Positions 24,946 to 31,837 of a stretch of DNA of 63,723 nucleotides are shown here, in pieces. Made by a program: the position numbers and the translations under genes. The stretch is from positions 1 to 63,723 of the IMG/VR virus record IMGVR_UViG_3300037481_000553. One strand, written 5' to 3'. How positions within the stretch are numbered: the first letter of the stretch is position 1; the number at the start of each line of letters is the position of its first letter. The stretch comes from a virus. A model generated the notes under the pieces. It did not search any database and was not told where the DNA came from. It saw only the letters and a program-made list of their open reading frames with translations.

Positions 24946-27275
24946 TGGCGAAGAATGGCGATCCGAACACGACATACAATCACCATCCACAGGTCTCGCT
25001 CAAGCCATTCGAAGACCACGGAGTCGTCTTCACAGGCGAGACTGGGAATCAAAGATACGGCCGGTGTCCGTTCACCGATAAGGAGGACAAGTTCTACGTC
25101 AACGTCGAGAACGGTCTGTGGGATTCGAAGACCGCGGGTCTCTCTGGGAACGTGAGTGACTTCTTGGAGGCCATGGCCCACGAGTATGAAGCCGCGCTGA
25201 CCGAGAAGCACTTAAGCGCGCTCGCGGAGAACCGGAAGCTGCCCGTCGCGGCGTTCAAAGGGCATGGCCTGGGGTGGAGTGTGGACAAGACAGCCTACAC
25301 GCTTCCGATCCGCGACCTGAATGGTAAAGTCGTCGACATTCGCTACGCGCGCTTGGGGAAGGCGTTCTTGTCGACGGCCGGCTGCAAGGTGGGATTGCTC
25401 GGTGCGCCCGCGCTGAAGAAGACGCCGGGTGCCGCGGTCGTCATCTGCGAAGGCGAGTGGGACTTCTTCGCGACGCACTGGACCGTGGTGAAGAAGTTGC
25501 ACTTGCCGCTCGTGGTCGTCGCCGTGCCCGGAGCTGGTACGCTGAAGCCGGACTGGGTCGCGTGGATGACCGGTCGCGTCGTACATACGCTCTACGACCA
25601 CGATGACGCGGGCAAGGAAGGCGAACTCGTCGCCCAGAAGAAGCTGGGCACCGCAACGACGAAGTTGACCTTCGTGCACTGGCCGAAGGAACTCCCCGAC
25701 GGGTTCGACGCGCGGGATTGGTTCGTCTACGGAGCCGTCAAGCGCGAAGACCCCGAAGGCTCGTGGAAGAAGCTGCAAGGGTTGTTCCGTCCAGAGACAC
25801 GACTGGCTACGGAGGCGATGAAACCGCAGACCATGGTCGTACGCAAGCGGAAGAACGACAACGGCACCGAGTCGAAGACAACCGACGCGGTGACGTTGCC
25901 GGAGTTGCATGCGTCATTCAACAAGTGGTTGCTCCTGAAGAACAACGACGCGGTCGACGTGACCTTGGCTGTCGTATTGTCCCAGCGATTGCCGGGCGAC
26001 CCCGTGTGGATGTTCATGGTGGGACCTCCGGGAAGCGGCAAGACGGCGACGCTGCAGCCGCTGTCGGATGCTACCGACTACGTGCATGTCGTCAGTTCGA
26101 TCACACCGCACACGCTGATCTCGGGTGCCTCCGGGCCGGGCGGAGCGGACCCGAGTCTCATTCCGCGATTGAACAACAAGACGCTCGTCGTGAAAGACTT
26201 CACGGTCCTCCTCGGGATGCACGAGCAGACGAAGGAGGAGATCTTCGATATCTTCAGAGACGCGTACGACGGCAAGTGTGCGAAGGAATTCGGGAACGGC
26301 ATCATCCGCCGATACGAGAGCCGCTTCACCGTGTTGGCCGCGGTCACGACCGTCATCTACGACGCGGCCGCATCGCACGCCGCGTTGGGCGAACGGTTCT
26401 TGAAGTTCTCGGTGGGTGATAATATCCACCACTACCGCGAAGAAGAAGTCATCCGGCGTGCGATGGACAACTCCATGAAGCCGGGTCCGGACATGGCATC
26501 GGACCTGACGCCGATGGTCGCGGCATTCCTCGACGACCGATGGAAGCACGCGGTCGACCCGACGGTTTCAGACGAATTCTTGACACGCATGGTACACCTG
26601 GGAAAGTTCACCGCGCGACTGCGCGGCACCATCTCGCGCGAGCAGTACAACCCGGAGATGATCAAGTCTCGCGCGGCGTCCGAAGTGGGGACGCGTCTCG
26701 GCATCCAGCTCACGAAGCTCGCGCGGGCGCTCGCCATGGTCTACGGACACACGGAGGTAGGCGAAGCGGAGTATCGGATTGTCAAAAAGGTGGCGCTCGA
26801 TACGGTCACGCAGCGTGTGGAAGATTTCGTGCGTGCGCTGTGGCGCGCCAGTGCCAAGACCGGCGTGAACGCCACGACGCAGGAGATTGCGAAGGCGTCA
26901 CGCTACCCGATGGCCACGACCAAGCGCGTGTTGGAGGATCTCGCCGCGTTGGACGTGATCACCTGTCACAAAGATGGACCCTACAAATTCAAATGGTCGT
27001 TGTCCGCGTATATCCTGAACGCGATCCTGGGCGCACGGCTCTACGAAGAGAAGACGGAACTGGAGCGCGTCTCTGTCAGCGAACAGCTCACCGTCAAGCG
27101 CCAGGAGGCGAAGAAAGTGCAGATCGTGTTCAAGCCGCAGACCATCCAAATCACGAAGAAAGCGGTCAACGGCGTCGCGCGCCTCGGCCCGGCTCCGCCC
27201 ACGACACCCGGCCGGAAGCCGGTAAGGATGGGCTTGCTACGGCCCATCTCATTTGTCGCTAAGTCCAAGAGGTAG
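24945..27275 (+). CDS. Primase-helicase (TOPRIM plus AAA+ ATPase)
   Basis: The 776-residue protein starts at GTG 24945 overlapping the polymerase stop. An N-terminal segment GRCPFTDKEDKFYVN is shaped like a primase zinc domain but has lost the Cys/His set. A TOPRIM domain has VVICEGEWDFFA (Glu169) and LYDHDDAGKEG (D218, D220). The helicase-like ATPase has Walker A GPPGSGKT (360-367) and LVVKDFTVLL. A winged-helix segment (TTQEIAKASRYPMATTKRV) lies near 650. It should prime and unwind at the phage fork. Loss of the zinc ligands suggests template recognition differs from DnaG. Confidence 0.82.
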   Translation: MAKNGDPNTTYNHHPQVSLKPFEDHGVVFTGETGNQRYGRCPFTDKEDKFYVNVENGLWDSKTAGLSGNVSDFLEAMAHEYEAALTEKHLSALAENRKLPVAAFKGHGLGWSVDKTAYTLPIRDLNGKVVDIRYARLGKAFLSTAGCKVGLLGAPALKKTPGAAVVICEGEWDFFATHWTVVKKLHLPLVVVAVPGAGTLKPDWVAWMTGRVVHTLYDHDDAGKEGELVAQKKLGTATTKLTFVHWPKELPDGFDARDWFVYGAVKREDPEGSWKKLQGLFRPETRLATEAMKPQTMVVRKRKNDNGTESKTTDAVTLPELHASFNKWLLLKNNDAVDVTLAVVLSQRLPGDPVWMFMVGPPGSGKTATLQPLSDATDYVHVVSSITPHTLISGASGPGGADPSLIPRLNNKTLVVKDFTVLLGMHEQTKEEIFDIFRDAYDGKCAKEFGNGIIRRYESRFTVLAAVTTVIYDAAASHAALGERFLKFSVGDNIHHYREEEVIRRAMDNSMKPGPDMASDLTPMVAAFLDDRWKHAVDPTVSDEFLTRMVHLGKFTARLRGTISREQYNPEMIKSRAASEVGTRLGIQLTKLARALAMVYGHTEVGEAEYRIVKKVALDTVTQRVEDFVRALWRASAKTGVNATTQEIAKASRYPMATTKRVLEDLAALDVITCHKDGPYKFKWSLSAYILNAILGARLYEEKTELERVSVSEQLTVKRQEAKKVQIVFKPQTIQITKKAVNGVARLGPAPPTTPGRKPVRMGLLRPISFVAKSKR

Positions 27276-27480
27276 TATGAGTTACAGCCGAAACCACGCA
27301 GGAGCCATTTCTAGGGCCGGGGAACGCCCACCTTCCCCTGGCCTCAGCCGACCCCCGTTCGAGCCGCCAGCGACCGCCAGGCCAGGATTTCGGCCGTTCT
27401 GGACCCCCTTCCCCGACCACCCCGAAACGACCCGGCACGCCTCCAAGGAAGGTCGTCGCCGGGCACCGCAGGAGGACCCC
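27276..27480 (+). other. Non-coding structured gap with repeat
   Basis: About 205 bases follow the primase-helicase. A hairpin forms from ggccggggaa (27315-27324) and ttcccctggcc (27333-27343). A 40-base element (27364-27403) recurs in the sugar cassette at 45788-45827. Pro/Arg-rich open frames cross the gap but look like read-through of GC-rich structure. Confidence 0.5.
27364..27403 (+). repeat. 40-base dispersed element, copy 1
   Basis: Identical over 40 bases to the reverse complement of 45788-45827. The second copy lies in the minus-strand operon, so both copies have the same orientation relative to transcription. Each sits in a GC-rich gap, here between the primase-helicase and a small membrane protein gene. 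A partial match (about 11 bases) to the sequence near 9773 is also present. Confidence 0.8.
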
Positions 27481-27600
27481 GTGAGACGCTCCACGTTCAA
27501 CCACCGGCCACGCGCGGCGTGGACCTTTGCGCTGGCCGCAGCCGGCGTGCTCGTCGTTTGGTGCTGGCGCAGAGCGCGCCGAGGGAGGTTCCATGTCTGA
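27481..27600 (+). CDS. 39-residue single-span membrane protein
   Basis: GTG at 27481 follows AGGAGGACCCC at ideal distance. The peptide has a basic N-terminus (VRRSTFNHRPR), one hydrophobic span (AAWTFALAAAGVLVVWCW) and a basic tail (RRARRGRFHV). The GAGGGAGG site for the next gene lies in its end, and the two overlap by 8 bases. Role unknown. Confidence 0.6.
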   Translation: MRRSTFNHRPRAAWTFALAAAGVLVVWCWRRARRGRFHV

Positions 27601-27853
27601 AGGCAGGATGGTGCTGTCGTCGAAGCACCGGAAGATCACCGAAGCGTTGAACGCCGCGGGGTTCACGAAGCCGACACCTCCGCCTGTGCACATGTCCATG
27701 GCCGACACGATCCGTCGATTGATCGGACACGTGCCACGTGCCGCGAAGACCTACGACCGTATCGAACGGCCCGAGAGCCGAGCCGCGCAGCGTCGACTGC
27801 GCCAGATTCAACGCGGGCAACTGAGTCCATCGCCCGAGAAAAGGATCCCATGA
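27593..27853 (+). CDS. 86-residue basic protein, unrecognised
   Basis: Start at 27593 after GAGGGAGGTTCC. The sequence is basic with two likely helices (KHRKITEALNAAGF, SMADTIRRLIGHVPRAA) and ends RLRQIQRGQLSPSPEKRIP. It overlaps the following gene (ATGA at 27850). Possibly DNA-binding; no family recognised. Confidence 0.6.
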   Translation: MSEGRMVLSSKHRKITEALNAAGFTKPTPPPVHMSMADTIRRLIGHVPRAAKTYDRIERPESRAAQRRLRQIQRGQLSPSPEKRIP

Positions 27854-28098
27854 CGCCACGTATTCCCATCATCGGTCAACCCGAGATCACCGACTACTTC
27901 TTGTGCCTGCAGGTGCAGTGCTCGTGTGGGCACCAGTTGCTCATCGTCGGGTTGATCGGCGCTGTGCGACAATGCGCGGAGTGCAAGCGCTTGTACCGGC
28001 TCAATGGCATGCCGTCGCTCGACGCGCACGGCAACATCCAAGCACCGCTCGGCGTGGCGACCGTGGCGTCGAACCCGAAGGAGACCCCGGCACCATGA
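27850..28098 (+). CDS. 82-residue zinc-ribbon protein
   Basis: The ribbon is CSCGHQLLIVG...CAECKRLYRLNG (residues about 24-52), four Cys at the spacing of a rubredoxin-like knuckle. A short tail with GNIQAPLGVATVASN follows. Coupled by 4-base overlaps to both neighbours. Small phage zinc ribbons often bind host transcription or repair proteins, but no target can be named. Confidence 0.65.
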   Translation: MTPRIPIIGQPEITDYFLCLQVQCSCGHQLLIVGLIGAVRQCAECKRLYRLNGMPSLDAHGNIQAPLGVATVASNPKETPAP

Positions 28099-28346
28099 CG
28101 CTTCGTGCAGAGATCTTGACCTATATCGCGGAACACCCCGGCACCATGGCCGCGCGTGTCGCTCGCGCGCTCAACGCGTCGTGCAACACGTGCGCCATCC
28201 TCTTGCGCCGGATGACCACCGCGGGTCTCGTGGTCCGGGTCGTCGACCCCGCATTCCGCGGCCGGTATCGCTACACCGTCGCACGTCACACGCGATGGGT
28301 CCGCGCGCCAGCCGCACAGGAGAGTCCATGCATCCAGAAGTCCTGA
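28095..28346 (+). CDS. 83-residue winged-helix-like protein
   Basis: MTLRAEILTYIAEHPGTMAA, then RVARALNASCNTCAILLRRM and TTAGLVVRVVDPAFRGRYRY, is a clear winged helix-turn-helix layout: three helices and a basic wing. It is likely a small DNA-binding regulator. It overlaps the next gene by 19 bases. Confidence 0.65.
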   Translation: MTLRAEILTYIAEHPGTMAARVARALNASCNTCAILLRRMTTAGLVVRVVDPAFRGRYRYTVARHTRWVRAPAAQESPCIQKS

Positions 28347-28594
28347 ACGTTCCCCGCTTCGAATCGCACATCGCCATGGAGAAGGTGTTCCATCCGGCGA
28401 ACCAGCGTCTCGCGATGCGCGCGTTGCTCGAGAAGTCCGGTCTCTGTCCCGAGTGTCATCGTGGATGGCTGGAAAATGTGTGGTGCCCGGCGTGCGGCTA
28501 CCAGGCCGTAGAGTCGTCACGTTGCTGGTGGAGCGACATGCTCCGATGGTTCCGAGCGCGGGCGCGCGAAAGGGCCATGCAGCCGGTGTCCTGA
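28328..28594 (+). CDS. 88-residue zinc-finger protein
   Basis: ATG at 28328 follows CACAGGAGAGTCC. Residues 38-60 contain CPECHRGWLENVWCPACGY, a classical two-knuckle zinc ribbon, and the tail is basic and aromatic (WWSDMLRWFRARARERA). It is the last well-supported plus-strand gene before the convergent terminator. Confidence 0.65.
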   Translation: MHPEVLNVPRFESHIAMEKVFHPANQRLAMRALLEKSGLCPECHRGWLENVWCPACGYQAVESSRCWWSDMLRWFRARARERAMQPVS

Positions 28595-28595
28595 G

Positions 28596-28736
28596 ATGCC
28601 GCGTCCAGATCTCGGCCCGTGCGATACATGCGGTCGACCCGCCACCAGCGTCGCGCGTGACATGTTCCGGCATGTACCGCCCGGAGCCACGTGGGTCACA
28701 TATTCACCGACAACGACGCTGCCGTCGCCTCCGTAA
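28596..28736 (+). CDS. 46-residue possible small protein at the end of the early block
   Basis: ATG at 28596 overlaps the previous stop region. The product MPRPDLGPCDTCGRPATSVA and following residues has one CxxC pair and ends TTTLPSPP. The stop lies on the U-tract side of the opposing terminator. There is no clear ribbosome-binding site, so coupling is required. Confidence 0.4.
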   Translation: MPRPDLGPCDTCGRPATSVARDMFRHVPPGATWVTYSPTTTLPSPP

Positions 28737-28773
28737 ACAAAAAACGCCGGTCGCCCGCGGTGGACGACCGGCG
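28736..28773 (-). terminator. Rho-independent terminator of the structural/lysis operon
   Basis: On the minus strand a perfect 9-bp stem (arms 28765-28773 and 28745-28753) with an 11-base loop is followed by TTTTTTGTTT (28744-28735). It lies 20 bases after the last leftward gene, exactly where the two operons converge. It has no U-tract in the plus direction. Confidence 0.9.
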
Positions 28774-28794
28774 AACCCCTCCGACCGACCAATC

Positions 28795-29163
28795 CTATGG
28801 ACGCTTAATGATAATCCGGAGGTTCGTGGCCTTCGCCGGCTGCACGAAGACGGTCACCAAGAAGGGATCAGACGCGGCTTCTCCCGCGGCATTGAAAGCG
28901 ATCACCAGGATGGTGTGATTGCCAGGCGTCAACGCTGGGAAGGGAATCTCACAGGTGCGCGGCGTGCCCGCGACACACGTGGGGGTGATGACGGTGACCG
29001 TCCCATCGATGGACAGCTTGTACCCATCGGTGTTGATGCCGTCATGGTCCCAACCGAGTTTTATCGTTGGCGGTGTCGGCGATGGCACCGGGGTCTGCGC
29101 CCAGCCGATTGCCGGGAGCAAAAGGCACAGCGTACACCACAGGACGACCATTCGTTTTCTCAC
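28795..29163 (-). CDS. Secreted protein with Ig/Fn3-like domain
   Basis: GTG at 29163 with AAGGAG six bases upstream gives MRKRMVVLWCTLCLLLPAIG, a signal peptide with an AIGWAQ-type cleavage site. The mature part (about 98 residues) has TIKLGWDHDGINTDGYKLSI and PGNHTILVIAFNAAGEAASD, a fibronectin III-like beta sandwich. It would go to the periplasm or outside. In the lysis module it may help disrupt the envelope or mark the host surface. It is the last gene before the terminator. Confidence 0.7.
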   Translation of the reverse strand: MRKRMVVLWCTLCLLLPAIGWAQTPVPSPTPPTIKLGWDHDGINTDGYKLSIDGTVTVITPTCVAGTPRTCEIPFPALTPGNHTILVIAFNAAGEAASDPFLVTVFVQPAKATNLRIIIKRP

Positions 29164-29374
29164 GGCGCACTCCTTTTCTTTCCAGGTAGCGGTTGTTGAT
29201 CTCGACTTCAATGCGATCCCCTTCCCAGTCCAGCCGCTCCTGCAACCGGCGGAGATGTTCGAGCGACGACGTGCCACACCGCACGTGTTCACTGATGACC
29301 ACGAGCTGACCAACTAGGTCGGCTATCAGATACCAGTGTTCTCTCGCTCGCTGGCGAATGGATAGTAGTCTCAC
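29042..29374 (-). CDS. Possible overlapping lysis-region gene
   Basis: GTG at 29374 is preceded by GGAGGAGCCG. The first 70 codons (VRLLSIRQRAREHWYLIAD, LEHLRRLQERLDWEGDRIE) look like a real helical, coiled-coil protein. The last 40 codons run in another frame over the signal-peptide gene. Overlapping genes are normal in lysis modules (Rz/Rz1), but no transmembrane segment or lipobox is obvious here. Confidence 0.45.
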   Translation of the reverse strand: MRLLSIRQRAREHWYLIADLVGQLVVISEHVRCGTSSLEHLRRLQERLDWEGDRIEVEINNRYLERKGVRREKTNGRPVVYAVPFAPGNRLGADPGAIADTANDKTRLGP

Positions 29375-29441
29375 TCCGGCTCCTCCAACGCGTATTTCGA
29401 TTTCACCAGCCGCTTCGCCTTGATGTTCTTCTCCTACCTGA

Positions 29442-29663
29442 CTAGCCCCCAATGCCGTTGCCGGGGTCACTGCTGACAGCGGGGTGCGAGGCGAGGAACT
29501 CCTCACCGACTTTGATCACCTCGTCCGCGATGGCAAGCAATTTGTCGTTCACTTGTTGTTCGGTCGGCATCGCCCCCGTGCGGGCGAAGTGATCCTTGAT
29601 GATGCCGAGCACGATGGACACGACGCCCCCCGGCTGGAGCAGGGCGAGGATGATCGGGTTCAT
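29442..29663 (-). CDS. 73-residue lysis-region protein
   Basis: ATG at 29663 overlaps the previous stop (ATGA) and follows GGGAGTGACGCC. The N-terminus MNPIILALLQPGGVVSIVLG is hydrophobic. The rest is an amphipathic helix (VNDKLLAIADEVIKVGEEFL) ending GNGIGG. It could be a small membrane-associated holin-class or antiholin-type protein. Assignment is by position only. Confidence 0.55.
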   Translation of the reverse strand: MNPIILALLQPGGVVSIVLGIIKDHFARTGAMPTEQQVNDKLLAIADEVIKVGEEFLASHPAVSSDPGNGIGG

Positions 29664-30271
29664 GGCGTCACTCCCACGAAACTCTGGAGCAACGCTGACA
29701 CGACCGCAAGGGCCGTCTGCAACGAGGGATTCTGAAGCGCGGTCTGCGGCAGTTTCGCCACCATCTCCAGATACCCGGTGTAGACCGTCTTCGCCCAGTC
29801 GTCTGGCACGGAGCGCAGGATTCGCGCCGACGACACACACCATCCGACGACGAACCGCGCCTGTTCCGTCGTCAAGACCTTCACGGCTTCTAGCTGGATC
29901 GCCACTGTCTCGACTTCCTGAATCCGGGTCAGCACCTGAGTCGCGTACCACCGCTGTTGCCCCGGCTCCGTCTGGATACTCGCCGGAGGCTTGCACGCAC
30001 CCAGTGCCAGCGCGGACAGCACGACGAAAGGGAGCACAACCTTGTTAGCGAGGTTCTGCACGTTGACCGTCTGGCCCGGATCGGTCTTGCCGACCCACGA
30101 CGCGCCGATCTTCCCCGTCACCGCCATTGCCGCGCCGAGCACGAGCATCAGCCACTTGTACGCGACGGGTCCGAGTCCGTAGTCGGCTGGGACCATCACA
30201 GAGCACACGGCAAACAGCGTCGAGAAGATGTAGAACAGTACGGACCATCCGGCCCAGTCATAGCCTTTCAT
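29660..30271 (-). CDS. Membrane protein with internal lipobox, holin/spanin candidate
   Basis: The 203-residue protein has two N-terminal spans (WSVLFYIFSTLFAVCSVMV and AYKWLMLVLGAAMAVTG), holin-like. Then PFVVLSALALGACKPP (81-96) reads like a lipoprotein signal with LGAC at 90-93. The remaining 110 residues are helical (LTRIQEVETVAIQLEAVKV). A holin-like part and an outer-membrane lipoprotein-like part may be fused or separately initiated; no internal ribosome-binding site is evident. AAGGAGAAGAC precedes the start, and it overlaps the REC gene by 4 bases. Confidence 0.6.
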   Translation of the reverse strand: MKGYDWAGWSVLFYIFSTLFAVCSVMVPADYGLGPVAYKWLMLVLGAAMAVTGKIGASWVGKTDPGQTVNVQNLANKVVLPFVVLSALALGACKPPASIQTEPGQQRWYATQVLTRIQEVETVAIQLEAVKVLTTEQARFVVGWCVSSARILRSVPDDWAKTVYTGYLEMVAKLPQTALQNPSLQTALAVVSALLQSFVGVTP

Positions 30272-30822
30272 GTCTTCTCCTTGAGCGCGAGCATCCGTGC
30301 GCTCTCGCTCATATCCAGAATTACGGTGAGGAGCCGAGCGTTTTCGCTGGCTAGTGAATCCAGTTCGGCACGGCGTTCGGAAATCTCGCCCAATAGAGCC
30401 TGATTCTGGGCGACTGCATCGTGGGCCACCCTGATCCTCCCCCGCACGGCCGCGAACCTGACCGCTTTCGCCAGCGCACACTGTAACGCCACCCCTTTCG
30501 TGATGAAGTCCTGTGCACCCTTCCGCACGGCGGAGTCGCCGAGCGCCGCCTCGTCAGACCCCGTCACGACCACCACCGGGAGGAACGGCGCTTTCGCCAT
30601 GATGGCGTGCAGCGTGGAGAGGCCCGTGCTGTCTGGCAGACCCAGATCCAGCACCACCACGTCGGGCGCGACGACGCCAACCAGGTTGAGTGCCAGCGCC
30701 AGGGTCGGCGCGATATGCACGGCGCGAACCCCGTCCGCGACGAGTGCGGCCACAGCCAGTTCGCAATCGCCGGTATTGTCTTCCACCACCAATACGCGCA
30801 GCGTGCTGTGAGTGCCGGTCAT
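30268..30822 (-). CDS. Response-regulator receiver-domain protein
   Basis: The protein has 184 residues. Residues 8-125 are a REC domain: LRVLVVEDNTGD (E14, D15), VVVLDLGLPD (phospho-acceptor D59), VVVVTGSDEA (T87) and AQDFITKG (K109). All residues needed for phosphorylation are present. Residues 130-184 form a coiled coil (NQALLGEISERRAELDSLAS) with no DNA-binding domain. It is embedded with 4-base overlaps between the holin-like and the membrane/lipobox genes. It could sense host phosphorelay state and time lysis, or titrate a host kinase. Both are inference. Confidence 0.82.
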   Translation of the reverse strand: MTGTHSTLRVLVVEDNTGDCELAVAALVADGVRAVHIAPTLALALNLVGVVAPDVVVLDLGLPDSTGLSTLHAIMAKAPFLPVVVVTGSDEAALGDSAVRKGAQDFITKGVALQCALAKAVRFAAVRGRIRVAHDAVAQNQALLGEISERRAELDSLASENARLLTVILDMSESARMLALKEKT

Positions 30823-31202
30823 TTCTTTACCACCAGTGCGAACAAGGCCGCGAGGATTCCGGTCAAAAGCGTGGCGACCGTGCCGTAGACGATGCGCTTG
30901 ATCTGGTCGTGTTCGGTCCTGAGCACCTCCCACTCAGGCCGCTTCACGTAGTCTTCCTTGATGGTCGCGTGCATGTGCTCGAGCGTCATCTCTATTGCGA
31001 CCAGACGAACGAGCAGATCGTCTGGGATGACCGTGTCGAGCCGGGTCAGTTTCGTGGAGATGTCGCCCAACTGCCCCTGCATGGCAAGGAGCGAGTTAGC
31101 GAGCGCGTGGCTGCGAGTCCGCAGACCCAGCAGTTCATTGTCCACCCGTGTCTCGGCGGAATTCACGTGCCCCTCGAACGGTTCCCGTGGGTTTTCGGCC
31201 AT
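30819..31202 (-). CDS. Holin-like protein with C-terminal membrane span
   Basis: The 127-residue protein starts MAENPREP at 31202, 4 bases after a strong AAGGGAGG; an upstream in-frame ATG at 31220 is less likely. Residues 15-100 form a coiled coil (SALANSLLAMQGQLGDIS-like region). The last 25 (IVYGTVATLLTGILAALFAL) are one membrane span followed by VVKK. Such tail-anchored coiled-coil proteins are encoded next to endolysins and serve as holins or accessory lysis proteins. Confidence 0.6.
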   Translation of the reverse strand: MAENPREPFEGHVNSAETRVDNELLGLRTRSHALANSLLAMQGQLGDISTKLTRLDTVIPDDLLVRLVAIEMTLEHMHATIKEDYVKRPEWEVLRTEHDQIKRIVYGTVATLLTGILAALFALVVKK

Positions 31203-31224
31203 GCCACCTCCCTTGTTCATATTC

Positions 31225-31740
31225 TCACCGCAAGAATTGCAGCACGCGGTTCACCCACCCGTGCCGCCATTTCAGGTTCGTTGTCTCGCACATCGCGTGT
31301 GGCACATCCGACACCATCGCATCGAGGAGGAGATGGAGTCGTGCTTTCACCATCTGGAGTCGAAACGCGGGTGTGGTGCATCTGAGAGCGGCGAGGGTAA
31401 TCGGACCGATGACCCCATCCACCGGAACGCCCAGCACTGACTGCAGCATCCTTGCAGACGTTTCCTGGCCCTGCAGCACGCCCGTGTCCACCACGAACCA
31501 CTGCACCCATGGGTCGTCCAGCATGTCGAATCGCCAGTCTGTGACGTACATCTTCTGGTAGAGCGCTCGTGCTTCCGGCTCCTCCAATGCCTCGACATCC
31601 GCAGCCGTGCACGGGTGTCCTCGATAGGCAGACAACCTCGCAAGCGTGATACCTCCTTTCGTCGGCCCACCGTGGTCGGCTGGGTCGTTGGTGTAACGCG
31701 GCCAGCCTTCACTCAAGAGCACAGCGTCGATGACCGTCAT
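31225..31740 (-). CDS. Endolysin, glycoside hydrolase family 108 muramidase
   Basis: The 171-residue protein is a peptidoglycan-cleaving lysozyme-like enzyme. The N-terminus LLSEGWPRYTNDPADHGGP and TKGGITLARL carries the GH108 signature, with Glu11 as the catalytic acid. A C-terminal peptidoglycan-binding-like part has LGVPVDGVIGPITLAAL. No signal peptide, so it needs the holin. The ATG at 31740 follows GGAGAGG; a longer frame from 31764 is less likely. Confidence 0.88.
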   Translation of the reverse strand: MTVIDAVLLSEGWPRYTNDPADHGGPTKGGITLARLSAYRGHPCTAADVEALEEPEARALYQKMYVTDWRFDMLDDPWVQWFVVDTGVLQGQETSARMLQSVLGVPVDGVIGPITLAALRCTTPAFRLQMVKARLHLLLDAMVSDVPHAMCETTNLKWRHGWVNRVLQFLR

Positions 31741-31837
31741 ATCGGGAACCTCTCCAAGAACCACGAAAGCGGATGAACAGCCAGTGGCTACCGGTCCTCG
31801 AGAAGCTTAAGGACATCCGCAACAGCCACGGCATTCC

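Noticed and set aside
27364-27403. 40-base repeat as attachment sites of a prophage or transposon ends
   Set aside because: The repeats are inverted and 18 kb apart across normal phage genes, and no integrase or transposase lies between them.
29374-29441. Short coding-like stretch (KNIKAKRLVKSKYALEEPE) before the overlapping lysis gene
   Set aside because: No usable start codon precedes it in frame; may be a relic.
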